Of a DNA stretch of 24,330 bases, positions 7,727-16,063 are shown one piece after another; position 1 is the stretch's first letter, and every line of letters starts with the position of its first letter. Source of the DNA: Chloroflexota bacterium (GTDB taxonomy: Bacteria; Chloroflexota; Anaerolineae; Promineifilales; Promineifilaceae); assembly GCA_024223125.1 (NCBI GenBank), contig JAAEOP010000948.1:1-24330 (forward strand), given 5' to 3'. Under the pieces are notes generated by a model. The model was given only the letters and a program-made list of their open reading frames with translations. It ran no database searches and was not told where the DNA came from. The position numbers and the translations under genes were made by a program.

Positions 7727-10700
7727 AAGCTATCGCTTGTTGTAAATGGCGCACGGCCGTTACATCCAGCCGCGTATCTAATCGTCGAAACACCTCTAAA
7801 CAATTGGTCAACATCTCCTGGGCCGCTTCAGGTTGGCCGGCGGCCGCATAAGCGCGGGCCAAAGAAAAACGGCTGCGAGCCAATTCATACTCATCAGCCA
7901 CTTCCTGCAAAATCTCTACACTGGCAGCAAAATAAGTTTCCGCCAAAACAACTTCCTCTTGAGCCAGGGCCACGTCGCCCAGCGCCCGCAGGCCACAGCC
8001 TTCTTCGCTGCGCATAGAAAATTCACGCGCCAGCCGCACCGCTTCTTCTGCATGGGTCACGGCCGACACCAGATCATCGGTCAGCAAGGCTGCCTCCGCT
8101 AAATGCCGGTACAGTTCTGGCAAAAAGTCTCGCGCTTCAGCCTGCTCAAAATAATCACGGGCGGCAGCCAGATTATTTAATGCTATTTGGGCATTTCCCT
8201 GGCGCACAAAAGCAGCCCCCAAATTATTCCGCAGCGCCCCTAACACATACGCCGATCCGCCAATCTGTTCCATCGTCTCCAGCGCTGCCTGGTACAACGC
8301 AATCGCTTCATCCAATTCGCCCCGCTTCAACAATATTTCCGCCAGATTATTATCGGCAAAGGTACGATGATACCGATCTCCCATCTGGTCAAAACTAGTG
8401 CGGGCCTGTCGGTAATGGTGTTCGGCCTGCTGCCAATACCCCGTAGAAAAGAAAGCGCGCGCCATCTGGTTATGCACATGCGCCTGCCCGTCAATATCGC
8501 CGGCCCGGTCATATAATTCAAAGGCTTGTTGGAAGTGGGTGACGGCCGTCTGGCTCTGACCGTAAGAAAGCATAATGTGGCCTAACAAATTATTGGCCCG
8601 CGCCAGGGCTGTCAATTCACCTAAATCTTGGGCAATTTGCAGAGCGCGGCGGCAAAATTCCAACCCTTTTTCATTGTTACCCTGCCGGGTATGGATAAAT
8701 CCGGCAATGAGCAGAAGTTGGGCGGCTTCGGCCGTTTCCTGACCGGTCAATGCGGCCAACCCCTTTTCAATCCAATTAAAAGCTGGCGGATAATCGCCGC
8801 GCAGTTCATATAGGCGGGCTAACCAACGGCAAGTTAACGCCTGAGCGCTTTGATCTTGTCGCGCCACAGCCAATTCATAAGCAGCTTCCAGATGGGTTTG
8901 GGCCTCATCATATTGGCTGGTGAGTACCAGCAGTTCACCCAACGAAGCGTAAATGACCTGTAAAGAATCCTTTATCTCCTCGTCCGGTAGATACTGGGTA
9001 CATTCTAACGCTTTGTGAAAATGATCTAGCGCTTCTAAATTAGCAAACAATTGCTGCGCCTGCCACCCGGCCATAATTTGATGCTGCACGGCCGTTAGCC
9101 AATCCTGTCCTACATACGCATGGTGAGCAATAAGAGGCACAATCCCCCGCGCTTCTCCCCAAATTTGAGCCTGGTTGCCTACCAAATAATGGGCCACCTG
9201 GCAATGCACGTCGCGGCGTGTACGGCCGGGCAAACTGGTATAACACACTTCTTGCATCATGGTATGTTTGAAGGCATAGATCAATTCTGGGGCGCGGTGA
9301 GTTTCCTGAATAATTTCGTACTGTTGTAACTGTACCAAACGAGGGGTGATGTCGTTTTGTACGGGAGCGGGCACAACTTGGGTTAACACCTCGTAAGGAA
9401 AAGAACGGCCGACAACCGAAGCGACCTGGGCTGTATTGCGGCTGGGTTCATTCAGCCGATCCAAGCGAGCCATCATGACGCCTTGCAAAGTATCGGGTAC
9501 GTTGATCGCAGTTACCCCACGCTGCAACTGCCAACGCACTCCATTTTGTACCAAAACACCTTCATTAATTAATGACCGCAGCACCTCTTCCAGGTAAAGC
9601 GGATTTCCTTCTGTGCGACTGAAAATCATTTCCCGCGCCTCGTCAGGCCACTGTTCGATACCTACTAAATTTTCCAACAACTGTTTGGTCTCCGCAGGTT
9701 CCAGATGATCGAGGGGAATATGAGCATAGCAAAAATCAAATTCGCGGCGGGCCTTTTCATGAATCTGCCAACATATTTTGGTGCGTTCTGGCCTAAACAG
9801 CAGAATGAACATCACCGGCGTTTCATTCACCAGAGGCATTAAAAATTCTAGCAGCTGCGCCGATGCATTATCAATCCAATGAATATCATCCAGTACAATA
9901 ACCAATGGCTCTGCGGCCGCCTGAGCGGCGATGAGCGTCCGCAGGGCAATAAAAGTACGCCGCTGCAGGGCTTCCCCATCCAGATAACGAATTTTTTCCC
10001 GCTGTTCCTCATCCAATTCTAAATTGAGGAAGTTTGCCAGATAAGGCAAACTGTTGTGGACTTCGGCCGTTGACAGCCACGTTTCGCAAGCGTACCGTAG
10101 TTTGTTCATGGCCACAGCCGTGTCATCATCCCGGCTGAGTCTAGCCAATTGGCGCGTGATTTCTTGAAAAGGCCAATAGCTTACAGATTCTGTATAGGAA
10201 AGACAGCGGCTTTCTAACCAGTGCATGGCTGCAAACTGCATCTGTTCGGCCGTCCATCGGCGCAGTTCCACAATGAGCCGGGACTTGCCCAAACCTGCTT
10301 CGCCAGATACGGCCGTAATCTGCCCTCGTTGAGATAACATCTGCTCAAAAGCGGACTGCAATTGCCCCCATTCCGCCTCTCGTCCCACCAACGCCGAGTG
10401 CATTCCTTTTAGACCGCGTAAAGGTTCTGGGATGGCTTTGACGCCGGCCACAGAATAGATGGCAACAGGATACTGTTTGCCTTTTAATTCCACTTCGCCC
10501 AGAGAGCCAAATTCAAAAAGCGCTTGCGTTTTACGTTGAATGTTGCGACTGACGCTGATGCTGCCGGACACGGCCGTAGACATGACCCGCGCCGCCAGAT
10601 TCACCTCATCCCCCATAACGGTGTATTCATGCCGCCAATCAGACCCTACATAACCGGCAAATACATACCCATAACTGATACCGATTTTTAGCCCTATTTT

Positions 10701-12110
10701 TAGGTTGGGCAGTCCGATATGCTGAGGCAAGGTTTGGTTTAGTTGGGCGATGCCAGCTTGCATCTCCAAAGCGGCGCGTACTGCCCGTTCAGCATCATCT
10801 TCATGAGTCACCGGCGCGCCAAAAAAGACCAGCAGTTTATCTCCATGTTCGGCCAGATCGATCTTATTGACGACACCGCCGAATTGTGCCAAAGCCGCGG
10901 TCAGGGTAGTGAATATCTGGTTGAGCGCGGCCGTTACATCACTAGCTTTTCCCTCTTCCAACTGATCAGCCACATCGCCTAAACCGTACATGCTGGCAAA
11001 TAAAACGGCCACCAACCGGTGTTCTCCGGCCAAATTGGGGGCTGCAGGGTTATTTTTCAAACGGGGCAGCAGCCCAGCCGGTAAATACAGTGACAATGTG
11101 TCGAGTATCTCCACGGCCCGGCGCAATGTCGGTAAATCATAATGCCCCGGAAGCAGCAGTGGGGGCGCCGGCGGTAAGGAGTCTGGCAGCGGCGCTTCTA
11201 AATGTTGCACAATAGCTTTATCTAAATCCAGGGGGACGGTTGAAATGGGTAGTTTTACGGCTGTTAACGTTTTGTTACTCAACACAATTTGCCCCGCCAC
11301 GGCCGCAGACTCCATCTGGGCAGTCTGGTTCACATCCTCGCCAAAAAGTGCATATTCCATTTGCCGGGTATTCCCAAGCTGGGCAAAAAAGAAACGGCCG
11401 TGATGAATACCAATCTTCATCCGCAGCGGAAACGTTCCCTGCGAGGTTTTTGTCTCGGCAAAATCAGCCATAGCCGCCTGCATTGTCAGCGCCACCTGCA
11501 CAGTACGAGCGGCCGTTTCGGTTTCATCCCCCACAAAGAGACCCAGCAAAGCGTCGCCGCCAAAGTTCAAAAGCTGTCCGCCATGCCGCTTAAGAATCGC
11601 CAGCATAAAACTAAAGTAGCGGTTAATGATGGTAGTGATTTCTTCCGCCCCTTCGCGGCCGATACGGCTCAGGCGTTCTGACATAGCCGTAAAACCGCTG
11701 ACGTCAGCAAAAAGAAGAGCGCCAGAAAGGTAACGGCCGTGAGCCTGCCCCGGTTGTGGTTCTGTCGTTACCTGCGCTACCAAAATGGGCGGTAAATGGG
11801 AAGCGATGGTTTGCAGCAAATAGGACAAATGGGTAACAGATTGCTGCAACAACGAATCCGGCAAAGAGGCCATATTAAATTGTAGCGCTTCGATTTGAGA
11901 GGATGGCAGATAGATACGCAAATGATCTAGATCAGCCTGGGTCAGATGGTTTGTGTCCGGCGATAAATCTGCCCCACACTGACCGCAAAAATGTAAATTA
12001 GGTGGGCTTTGAAAACCACATCGGGCACATATCAACGCCAAAGATTGTCCACACTGTCCGCAAAAAGCAAAGCCAGTTGGATTTTCAAAATTACAAGTAC
12101 GACACTTCAT
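7725..12110 (-). CDS. Two-domain class III cyclase with AAA ATPase and TPR region (soluble adenylyl cyclase-like)
   Basis: This is a 1461-residue cytoplasmic signalling protein. Two zinc ribbons open it (C3/C6/C17/C20 and C28/C31/C42/C45). Cyclase domain 1 (about 128-285) keeps both metal-binding aspartates, D136 (FADVSGFT) and D186 (GGDALL), but has Gln265 where the transition-state Arg is expected. Domain 2 (about 363-555) has Ser373 in place of the first Asp but keeps Asn504 and Arg508, with Thr497 at the base-selecting position. A STAND/AAA-type ATPase follows (Walker A GEAGLGKS 603-610; Walker B LVIVLDD ending at 742), then a winged-helix-like part and TPRs (about 1015-1460). The order matches mammalian ADCY10 (sAC) and its bacterial relatives. 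cAMP production is likely from the Lys/Thr pattern, but GTP use is not excluded. An AGGTAA Shine-Dalgarno-like site precedes the ATG. It is the first gene of the unit with the exported peptidase. Confidence 0.92.
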   Translation of the reverse strand: MKCRTCNFENPTGFAFCGQCGQSLALICARCGFQSPPNLHFCGQCGADLSPDTNHLTQADLDHLRIYLPSSQIEALQFNMASLPDSLLQQSVTHLSYLLQTIASHLPPILVAQVTTEPQPGQAHGRYLSGALLFADVSGFTAMSERLSRIGREGAEEITTIINRYFSFMLAILKRHGGQLLNFGGDALLGLFVGDETETAARTVQVALTMQAAMADFAETKTSQGTFPLRMKIGIHHGRFFFAQLGNTRQMEYALFGEDVNQTAQMESAAVAGQIVLSNKTLTAVKLPISTVPLDLDKAIVQHLEAPLPDSLPPAPPLLLPGHYDLPTLRRAVEILDTLSLYLPAGLLPRLKNNPAAPNLAGEHRLVAVLFASMYGLGDVADQLEEGKASDVTAALNQIFTTLTAALAQFGGVVNKIDLAEHGDKLLVFFGAPVTHEDDAERAVRAALEMQAGIAQLNQTLPQHIGLPNLKIGLKIGISYGYVFAGYVGSDWRHEYTVMGDEVNLAARVMSTAVSGSISVSRNIQRKTQALFEFGSLGEVELKGKQYPVAIYSVAGVKAIPEPLRGLKGMHSALVGREAEWGQLQSAFEQMLSQRGQITAVSGEAGLGKSRLIVELRRWTAEQMQFAAMHWLESRCLSYTESVSYWPFQEITRQLARLSRDDDTAVAMNKLRYACETWLSTAEVHNSLPYLANFLNLELDEEQREKIRYLDGEALQRRTFIALRTLIAAQAAAEPLVIVLDDIHWIDNASAQLLEFLMPLVNETPVMFILLFRPERTKICWQIHEKARREFDFCYAHIPLDHLEPAETKQLLENLVGIEQWPDEAREMIFSRTEGNPLYLEEVLRSLINEGVLVQNGVRWQLQRGVTAINVPDTLQGVMMARLDRLNEPSRNTAQVASVVGRSFPYEVLTQVVPAPVQNDITPRLVQLQQYEIIQETHRAPELIYAFKHTMMQEVCYTSLPGRTRRDVHCQVAHYLVGNQAQIWGEARGIVPLIAHHAYVGQDWLTAVQHQIMAGWQAQQLFANLEALDHFHKALECTQYLPDEEIKDSLQVIYASLGELLVLTSQYDEAQTHLEAAYELAVARQDQSAQALTCRWLARLYELRGDYPPAFNWIEKGLAALTGQETAEAAQLLLIAGFIHTRQGNNEKGLEFCRRALQIAQDLGELTALARANNLLGHIMLSYGQSQTAVTHFQQAFELYDRAGDIDGQAHVHNQMARAFFSTGYWQQAEHHYRQARTSFDQMGDRYHRTFADNNLAEILLKRGELDEAIALYQAALETMEQIGGSAYVLGALRNNLGAAFVRQGNAQIALNNLAAARDYFEQAEARDFLPELYRHLAEAALLTDDLVSAVTHAEEAVRLAREFSMRSEEGCGLRALGDVALAQEEVVLAETYFAASVEILQEVADEYELARSRFSLARAYAAAGQPEAAQEMLTNCLEVFRRLDTRLDVTAVRHLQQAIA

Positions 12111-12554
12111 AAATTATTACCTGATAACTGCTTCAATGTAGACTTCGCAGATTCCGACGCAGGACGCCAGAGGTGGATAGATCATATTGGAAACCTGCAA
12201 GGTCTAATGTTAACACCTATACTGCTTCAACAATAATATCAACAGCCCCTAAACTTCCAGCTGCATTGTAACAAACTCCCATACAGACCGTAAACGACTT
12301 TAGCATAAAGGAACCGTTCAAAAATAGTAAAGTCTGCAAGCTGCTATCAATTAATCTTGTGTATGGAACAATTGTCCCGTTGATCATTTATCATCTCTAT
12401 TCGATAATGGTTTTTGTCAAAAACGTATTGTTTGCATATTGAATAAAGTTCAGGAATTTGGCGAATTTGTAGCATTTACATTGTGGCAGTGTTGTAATAT
12501 TATGTATCTATATCTGGTAGAAAATATCGCTAATATCCATAGAAAAGGTGTATT
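12111..12554. other. Divergent promoter region between the cyclase and a membrane-protein gene
   Basis: This 444-bp region is AT-rich and has no convincing gene. It must drive the cyclase unit leftwards and the 187-residue protein rightwards. A good rightward sigma70-type promoter is at 12475-12503. For the leftward side I found only weak hexamers. A 10-bp direct repeat, ACTGCTTCAA, occurs at 12127-12136 and 12221-12230 and could be an operator. A GAATTTG direct repeat lies just upstream of the rightward -35, and a TTATC-N10-GATAA inverted repeat lies near 12388-12407. Confidence 0.6.
12475..12503 (+). promoter_or_regulatory. Sigma70-type promoter for the 12555 gene
   Basis: TTTACA (12475-12480), a 17-bp spacer and TATTAT (12498-12503) make a near-consensus promoter. 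The predicted start near 12510 gives a leader of about 45 nt before the GTG start codon. Confidence 0.6.
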
Positions 12555-13118
12555 GTGAGCCAGTTTTCCAAACAGCTAAAAGAAACCCGCTCCGATTTCA
12601 GTTTAGATACCATCACCATGATGGTTGAAGAACGTCGTTTGTTACGGATTTTGCAACCCTCACTGCAACAGAAAATCGAAAAATCCATTCGCTATGATCC
12701 TCACAGACAAGAGATGATTGTCTACCACAACAATGAATTATACCTTTCATTACAAAACATTGATGACTCCCGTCATCGTGAACAGGCTTACCAGCTCATT
12801 CAACAGTACCAGATTGATAACAGTGTGGATTTGAGCAAGCTGCCTATTGCGCTTAGAACCTGTTTGCAACCACGCCATGTCAGGCGCACACGTTTGATGG
12901 GGGCTGTCGTCATTGGGGCCGTTGTCGGCATTGCCTTTGGTTTAATGAGTATGGCCTTAGGTGTTTTGCTCCTCTCCATCATTGGTTTAACAGATGAATT
13001 ATTTGGAATAGGGGTTACAGTTACGGCCGTTATCTTTGTCATTGCCTGCGCCGCCGGCTGGATAACTGCTACAGTCTATTTATGGCGCAAAACAGTCACC
13101 TTTAGAATTTTCTCCTAA
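12555..13118 (+). CDS. Two-TM membrane protein of unknown function
   Basis: This is a 187-residue protein that I do not recognise. A GTG start is preceded by AAGGTG at a short spacing of 4 nt. The first ~110 residues are soluble, charged and probably helical (KQLKETRSDFSLDTITMMVEE near the start). Two hydrophobic helices follow, at about 115-142 and 150-173, joined by a short loop (GLTDELFGIG). A basic tail (WRKTVTFRIF) ends the protein. This predicts a cytoplasmic N-terminal domain anchored by a C-terminal hairpin. The gene has its own promoter and lies 133 nt before the DUF4012 gene, which appears to be transcribed separately. It could be a small membrane-anchored regulator, but nothing in the sequence shows this. 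Confidence 0.8.
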   Translation: MSQFSKQLKETRSDFSLDTITMMVEERRLLRILQPSLQQKIEKSIRYDPHRQEMIVYHNNELYLSLQNIDDSRHREQAYQLIQQYQIDNSVDLSKLPIALRTCLQPRHVRRTRLMGAVVIGAVVGIAFGLMSMALGVLLLSIIGLTDELFGIGVTVTAVIFVIACAAGWITATVYLWRKTVTFRIFS

Positions 13119-13153
13119 TTTCCATTATCTTTCAGTAAAATAGCTTAACAAAA

Positions 13154-13181
13154 ATGACACAAATCCCGTTGCGGGTATAAT
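13154..13181 (+). promoter_or_regulatory. Promoter for the DUF4012 gene
   Basis: ATGACA (13154-13159), a 16-bp spacer and a perfect TATAAT (13176-13181). The expected transcript start near 13188 lies downstream of an in-frame TTG at 13183, which argues that the DUF4012 protein starts at the ATG at 13252. A small CCCG-TTG-CGGG inverted repeat lies in the spacer. Confidence 0.5.
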
Positions 13182-13251
13182 TTTGGGGTCAATATTTGCC
13201 GGTTCTTGCGTATTGTGGGCAGGCATAGTTTTTAATCTGGTACCAAAAGAG

Positions 13252-15282
13252 ATGCAAAAATCAGGAACAACTTCTGTACAATCGAACCAACAATCAACAC
13301 CATCCGGCCGTTTGCGAAATCCGGCAGTATGGTTAATCATCATCGCCATTGTACTGTTTTTACTCTGGGGCGGGTTAAAAGGATGGCGCATTGCTTCGGC
13401 CGTTAACTCCCTCCAATCGCAACAAACAGAAATTGAAACATTGCTTGCCGGTGGCCTGACCCAAATAGACCCCAACCAGGCCGAAGAGATGCTGACCCAG
13501 GTGCGAAATGATGTCATCACCTTGAAAAAAGAAACTGCGTTTATCATGCCCCTCACTCCCTATCTGGGCTGGGTTCCTAAATTTGGCCCCACGTTGGTCG
13601 CTGCTCCAGCCTTGATAGAGATGGCGGATGTGGGCACAGAAACGGCCGTTGTTGTTTTTCAAGGTCTCAAGCCAGCCCTCACTTTGCTGCAACAAGAAAA
13701 TAACAGTGAAATCAACCAGTTTACCCAACTCATCTACATCCTGGATGAAGCCGAACCCCAACTGATTCAGGCGGGGCAATCATTGGATAAGCTGGCTGCA
13801 GCCCGCACCGATTTAGGCGACATCTCTAACCTACCCTGGCGTATTCGCACTTTAATGGAACCGGCCGATAACCTGCTGCCAATTGCCCAAGATGGTCTGC
13901 AAATTGCCCTTATCCTCCCCGAAATGATGGGGGTAGACGAGCCACATAGTTACCTCATCATGATTCAAAACGAGGATGAGATTCGGCCCACCGGAGGCTT
14001 TATTTCCGGGGCGGGATTGATGCAAGTGCAAGACGGCCGTATTGTCAATCTCACCTTTCAGGATAGTAACAAGATCAACAACATCAATACCAAGCCTTAT
14101 GATTATCCCCCCCAACCGTATCAAGATTTTATGGGCCTGGAATATTTTCTTTACCGTGACGCCAACTTTTGGCCGGATTTCCCCACCTCGGCCGAAACAG
14201 CTATATACCTTTATAGTTACGGTCTCGATTTGCCTGAACCGGACGGAGCTATCGCCATTGATCAACAATTTCTCAAACTGCTGCTACAGGCAATTGGCCC
14301 CATTTCTATACCAGATTCTGACCTGACCCTGACGCAGAAGAACATTATCAGAAATCTACAAGAAGCGTGGACCAAACAAGAAGGACAGAATTTACAAGAG
14401 TGGGTGGGGGGAAGAAAATCATTTTTATCGACCTTTGGCGCCGCCATCCAAAATCGGATTGAATCTGGTTTAGAAACAGTCGATCCTTCACAAACGGTAC
14501 AAGCCTTGCACACAGCCGCAGAAACAAAACATTTGCAAATATATATGCGTGATCCGGAACAGGCGGCCGTGTTCGATGCGTTAGATTGGGACGGCCGTTT
14601 ACAAAATAAGGCTGGTCAAGATTTCTTGGCGGCCGTAGACACCAATATGGGTTTCAACAAAGTCAACCTCTATCTGGACCGCAGCCTCGCCTACGACATC
14701 ACCCTCAATCCTGATGACACGGCACAAGCCAAATTGACCATGACCTACACCAACAACGCGCCTAAAGAAGCTGAACCCGCTGGCTGTCTGCAAGATACAA
14801 TCTATGAGTACCGCAATTTACCCGATTACCTGGAATTAGCCGATGAATGTTATTGGAACTATCTACGCATCTACACTCCCGGCAACAGCGTCTTGCTAGA
14901 CTCCAGCCGTCATATCGTCCCCGCCGAAACACTCTACCTTAGCGATGGGTGGGACAATACCGCTCAAACCATAAACGAGATTGAAAACTGGACAACCTTC
15001 GCCAACTTCTTCATGCTGCCTCAACAAGAATCTATTGAAATTTTCTTCAACTACACCTTGCCCAACACCATTATTCAACCGCTTGATTCAAGCAAGTTGT
15101 ACCAGTTGCAATTAAACACCCAGCCTGGTACTCAAGCCCAGCCAGTCCAGGTCAACATCTCCCTCCCCGCAGGAGCAAAACTACTAGAGGCAACACCCAC
15201 TCCCATTTCAGTAGATAACGGCCGTGTACAATTTAATTTAATCCTAGACACAAACAAACAAATTCGCATTGTTTATCAATAA
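13252..15282 (+). CDS. DUF4012 domain protein, membrane-anchored
   Basis: This is a 676-residue protein. The ATG at 13252 is preferred to an upstream in-frame TTG because the only good -10 element would place the transcript start after that TTG. A basic, Ser/Gln-rich cytoplasmic head leads into one membrane helix (about residues 24-45). A coiled, helical extracytoplasmic stalk follows, then the DUF4012 core (about 228-400) with the family signature YLIMIQNEDEIRPTGGFISG and the downstream DGRI. The C-terminal third is beta-rich and ends in an Ig-like strand pattern. DUF4012 proteins are found in Chloroflexota, Actinobacteria and candidate phyla, often near envelope polysaccharide genes; the biochemical function is unknown. 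No polysaccharide genes are seen nearby, so context adds nothing here. Confidence 0.88.
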   Translation: MQKSGTTSVQSNQQSTPSGRLRNPAVWLIIIAIVLFLLWGGLKGWRIASAVNSLQSQQTEIETLLAGGLTQIDPNQAEEMLTQVRNDVITLKKETAFIMPLTPYLGWVPKFGPTLVAAPALIEMADVGTETAVVVFQGLKPALTLLQQENNSEINQFTQLIYILDEAEPQLIQAGQSLDKLAAARTDLGDISNLPWRIRTLMEPADNLLPIAQDGLQIALILPEMMGVDEPHSYLIMIQNEDEIRPTGGFISGAGLMQVQDGRIVNLTFQDSNKINNINTKPYDYPPQPYQDFMGLEYFLYRDANFWPDFPTSAETAIYLYSYGLDLPEPDGAIAIDQQFLKLLLQAIGPISIPDSDLTLTQKNIIRNLQEAWTKQEGQNLQEWVGGRKSFLSTFGAAIQNRIESGLETVDPSQTVQALHTAAETKHLQIYMRDPEQAAVFDALDWDGRLQNKAGQDFLAAVDTNMGFNKVNLYLDRSLAYDITLNPDDTAQAKLTMTYTNNAPKEAEPAGCLQDTIYEYRNLPDYLELADECYWNYLRIYTPGNSVLLDSSRHIVPAETLYLSDGWDNTAQTINEIENWTTFANFFMLPQQESIEIFFNYTLPNTIIQPLDSSKLYQLQLNTQPGTQAQPVQVNISLPAGAKLLEATPTPISVDNGRVQFNLILDTNKQIRIVYQ

Positions 15283-15338
15283 ATAGCAGGGGCCGGCGCT
15301 ACCAACGCAATTCTCATAATTTACTTAACAGAGAGAGG

Positions 15339-15367
15339 TTGACATTCATGACGCACTGTGTTATATT
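15339..15367 (+). promoter_or_regulatory. Consensus promoter of the first phasin gene
   Basis: TTGACA (15339-15344), a 17-bp spacer and TATATT (15362-15367) form an almost perfect sigma70-type promoter with a predicted start near 15374. Operator 15348-15364 fills the spacer and overlaps the -10. Operator 15372-15388 covers the start point, which is an ideal layout for repression. Confidence 0.75.
15348..15364. promoter_or_regulatory. Predicted PhaR operator, copy 1
   Basis: ATGACGCACTGTGTTAT. The left half is identical to that of the copy at 16554; the right half is degenerate (6 of 8 symmetric positions). It lies between the -35 and -10 of the phasin promoter. Known PhaR sites in Proteobacteria are TGC-rich, which the GCACTG core fits loosely. 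Assignment to PhaR is inferred from the regulator gene 1.2 kb away and from the shared motif at its own promoter. Confidence 0.6.
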
Positions 15368-15371
15368 TTTT

Positions 15372-15388
15372 ATGATGCACTGCGTCAT
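15372..15388. promoter_or_regulatory. Predicted PhaR operator, copy 2
   Basis: ATGATGCACTGCGTCAT is the most symmetric copy: 7 of 8 half-site positions pair around a central C. It lies 24 bp centre-to-centre from copy 1 and covers the predicted transcription start. Confidence 0.65.
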
Positions 15389-15440
15389 GAACAGTTTTAA
15401 TAAATTGACTACATAAACAGATAAACTCTGGAGACAAATA

Positions 15441-15866
15441 ATGACCGAAACAATTGAATTCACAGAAACTGAAGAAAAAACCATCGTAACTGACGTAACA
15501 AACAATGCCCGCAAGGTATACATCGTGGGCTTAGGCGCCGCTTCTTACACCGTTACCTCATCGGCCGATTACGCTAAAAATGCTCGCACAAACATTGGCG
15601 ATCTGGCTAATCTTCTGGTTGAACGCGGAGAAGAAACGAATCAGAAAACCCGTGACATGGTTACAAAGCAGACGGAAAATCGTCAGAAAGATCTGCGTAA
15701 AACCCAAAAACGATTTGAGAAAGAAGTTAGCAAGCGCATGGATTCTCTTTTGCACGCCATAAACATTCCGTCCAAAAAAGATATTACCAGCCTGAACAAC
15801 AAGGTGACTCGCCTGAACAAAAAGGTAAATGATCTGGTTAAAGCTGAACAGGCTGCCCAAAGTTAA
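15441..15866 (+). CDS. Phasin-like polyhydroxyalkanoate granule protein 1
   Basis: This is a 141-residue, highly charged helical protein of the PhaI/PhaF-type phasin group. Phasins coat intracellular polyhydroxyalkanoate granules and control their number and size. The N-terminal part has the family-like ARKVYIVGLGAA amphipathic segment, then LVERGEE, a long basic coiled coil (about 70-110), and the C-terminal signature INIPSKKDITSLNNKV followed by a short leucine zipper. GGAGA lies 6 nt before the ATG. The gene has its own consensus promoter with two operators and is closed by a strong terminator, so it can be made alone in large amounts, as expected for a coat protein. No PHA synthase is visible in the window, so granule formation must rely on genes elsewhere. 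Confidence 0.8.
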   Translation: MTETIEFTETEEKTIVTDVTNNARKVYIVGLGAASYTVTSSADYAKNARTNIGDLANLLVERGEETNQKTRDMVTKQTENRQKDLRKTQKRFEKEVSKRMDSLLHAINIPSKKDITSLNNKVTRLNKKVNDLVKAEQAAQS

Positions 15867-15895
15867 AGGCACTTCATAATTAGACCGTATGGAAA

Positions 15896-15925
15896 GAGCA
15901 AGCTTGTGAGCTTGCTCCTTTTTTT
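15896..15925 (+). terminator. Rho-independent terminator after phasin 1
   Basis: A perfect 9-bp stem GAGCAAGCT/AGCTTGCTC (15896-15904 with 15909-15917) with a TGTG loop is followed after one base by seven Ts. It begins 29 nt after the phasin stop codon and isolates this gene from the next. Confidence 0.92.
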
Positions 15926-16011
15926 GTAAAACTTGAATGATCGTAACGATACAGGTCGTTCCCTCATCTTCATGGGGCAGGCTCTGTAAAGGCAGGAATT
16001 CACGCATCTGG

Positions 16012-16031
16012 ATACCCGCCTACGCGAGTAT
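16012..16031. repeat. REP-like hairpin unit
   Basis: ATACCCGC-CTAC-GCGAGTAT is an 8-bp imperfect hairpin with one mismatch, inside a segment resembling the widely seen GGATACCCGC...GTATGAC class of repetitive extragenic palindromes. It is the only copy in the window and lies between the phasin 1 terminator and the second phasin gene. Such elements are usually dispersed in many copies and mobilised in trans. The assignment rests on resemblance alone. Confidence 0.45.
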
Positions 16032-16063
16032 GACAGTCAAGAAGTAACTGGAGGTTGTAATTC

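Noticed and set aside
10580..11000. Second cyclase domain as an independent active enzyme
   Set aside because: The first metal-binding aspartate is replaced by Ser373, so it should need domain 1 for catalysis.
12009..12236. Small plus-strand open frame at the 5' end of the cyclase
   Set aside because: Most of it is antisense to the zinc-ribbon coding region; it has no ribosome-binding site and no recognisable protein features.
13183..13251. TTG start extending the DUF4012 protein by 23 residues
   Set aside because: The TATAAT at 13176-13181 would start the RNA after this codon, and no ribosome-binding site precedes it.
13375..13779. Minus-strand open frames opposite the DUF4012 gene
   Set aside because: They mirror a well-supported gene, have no ribosome-binding sites and no recognisable motifs.
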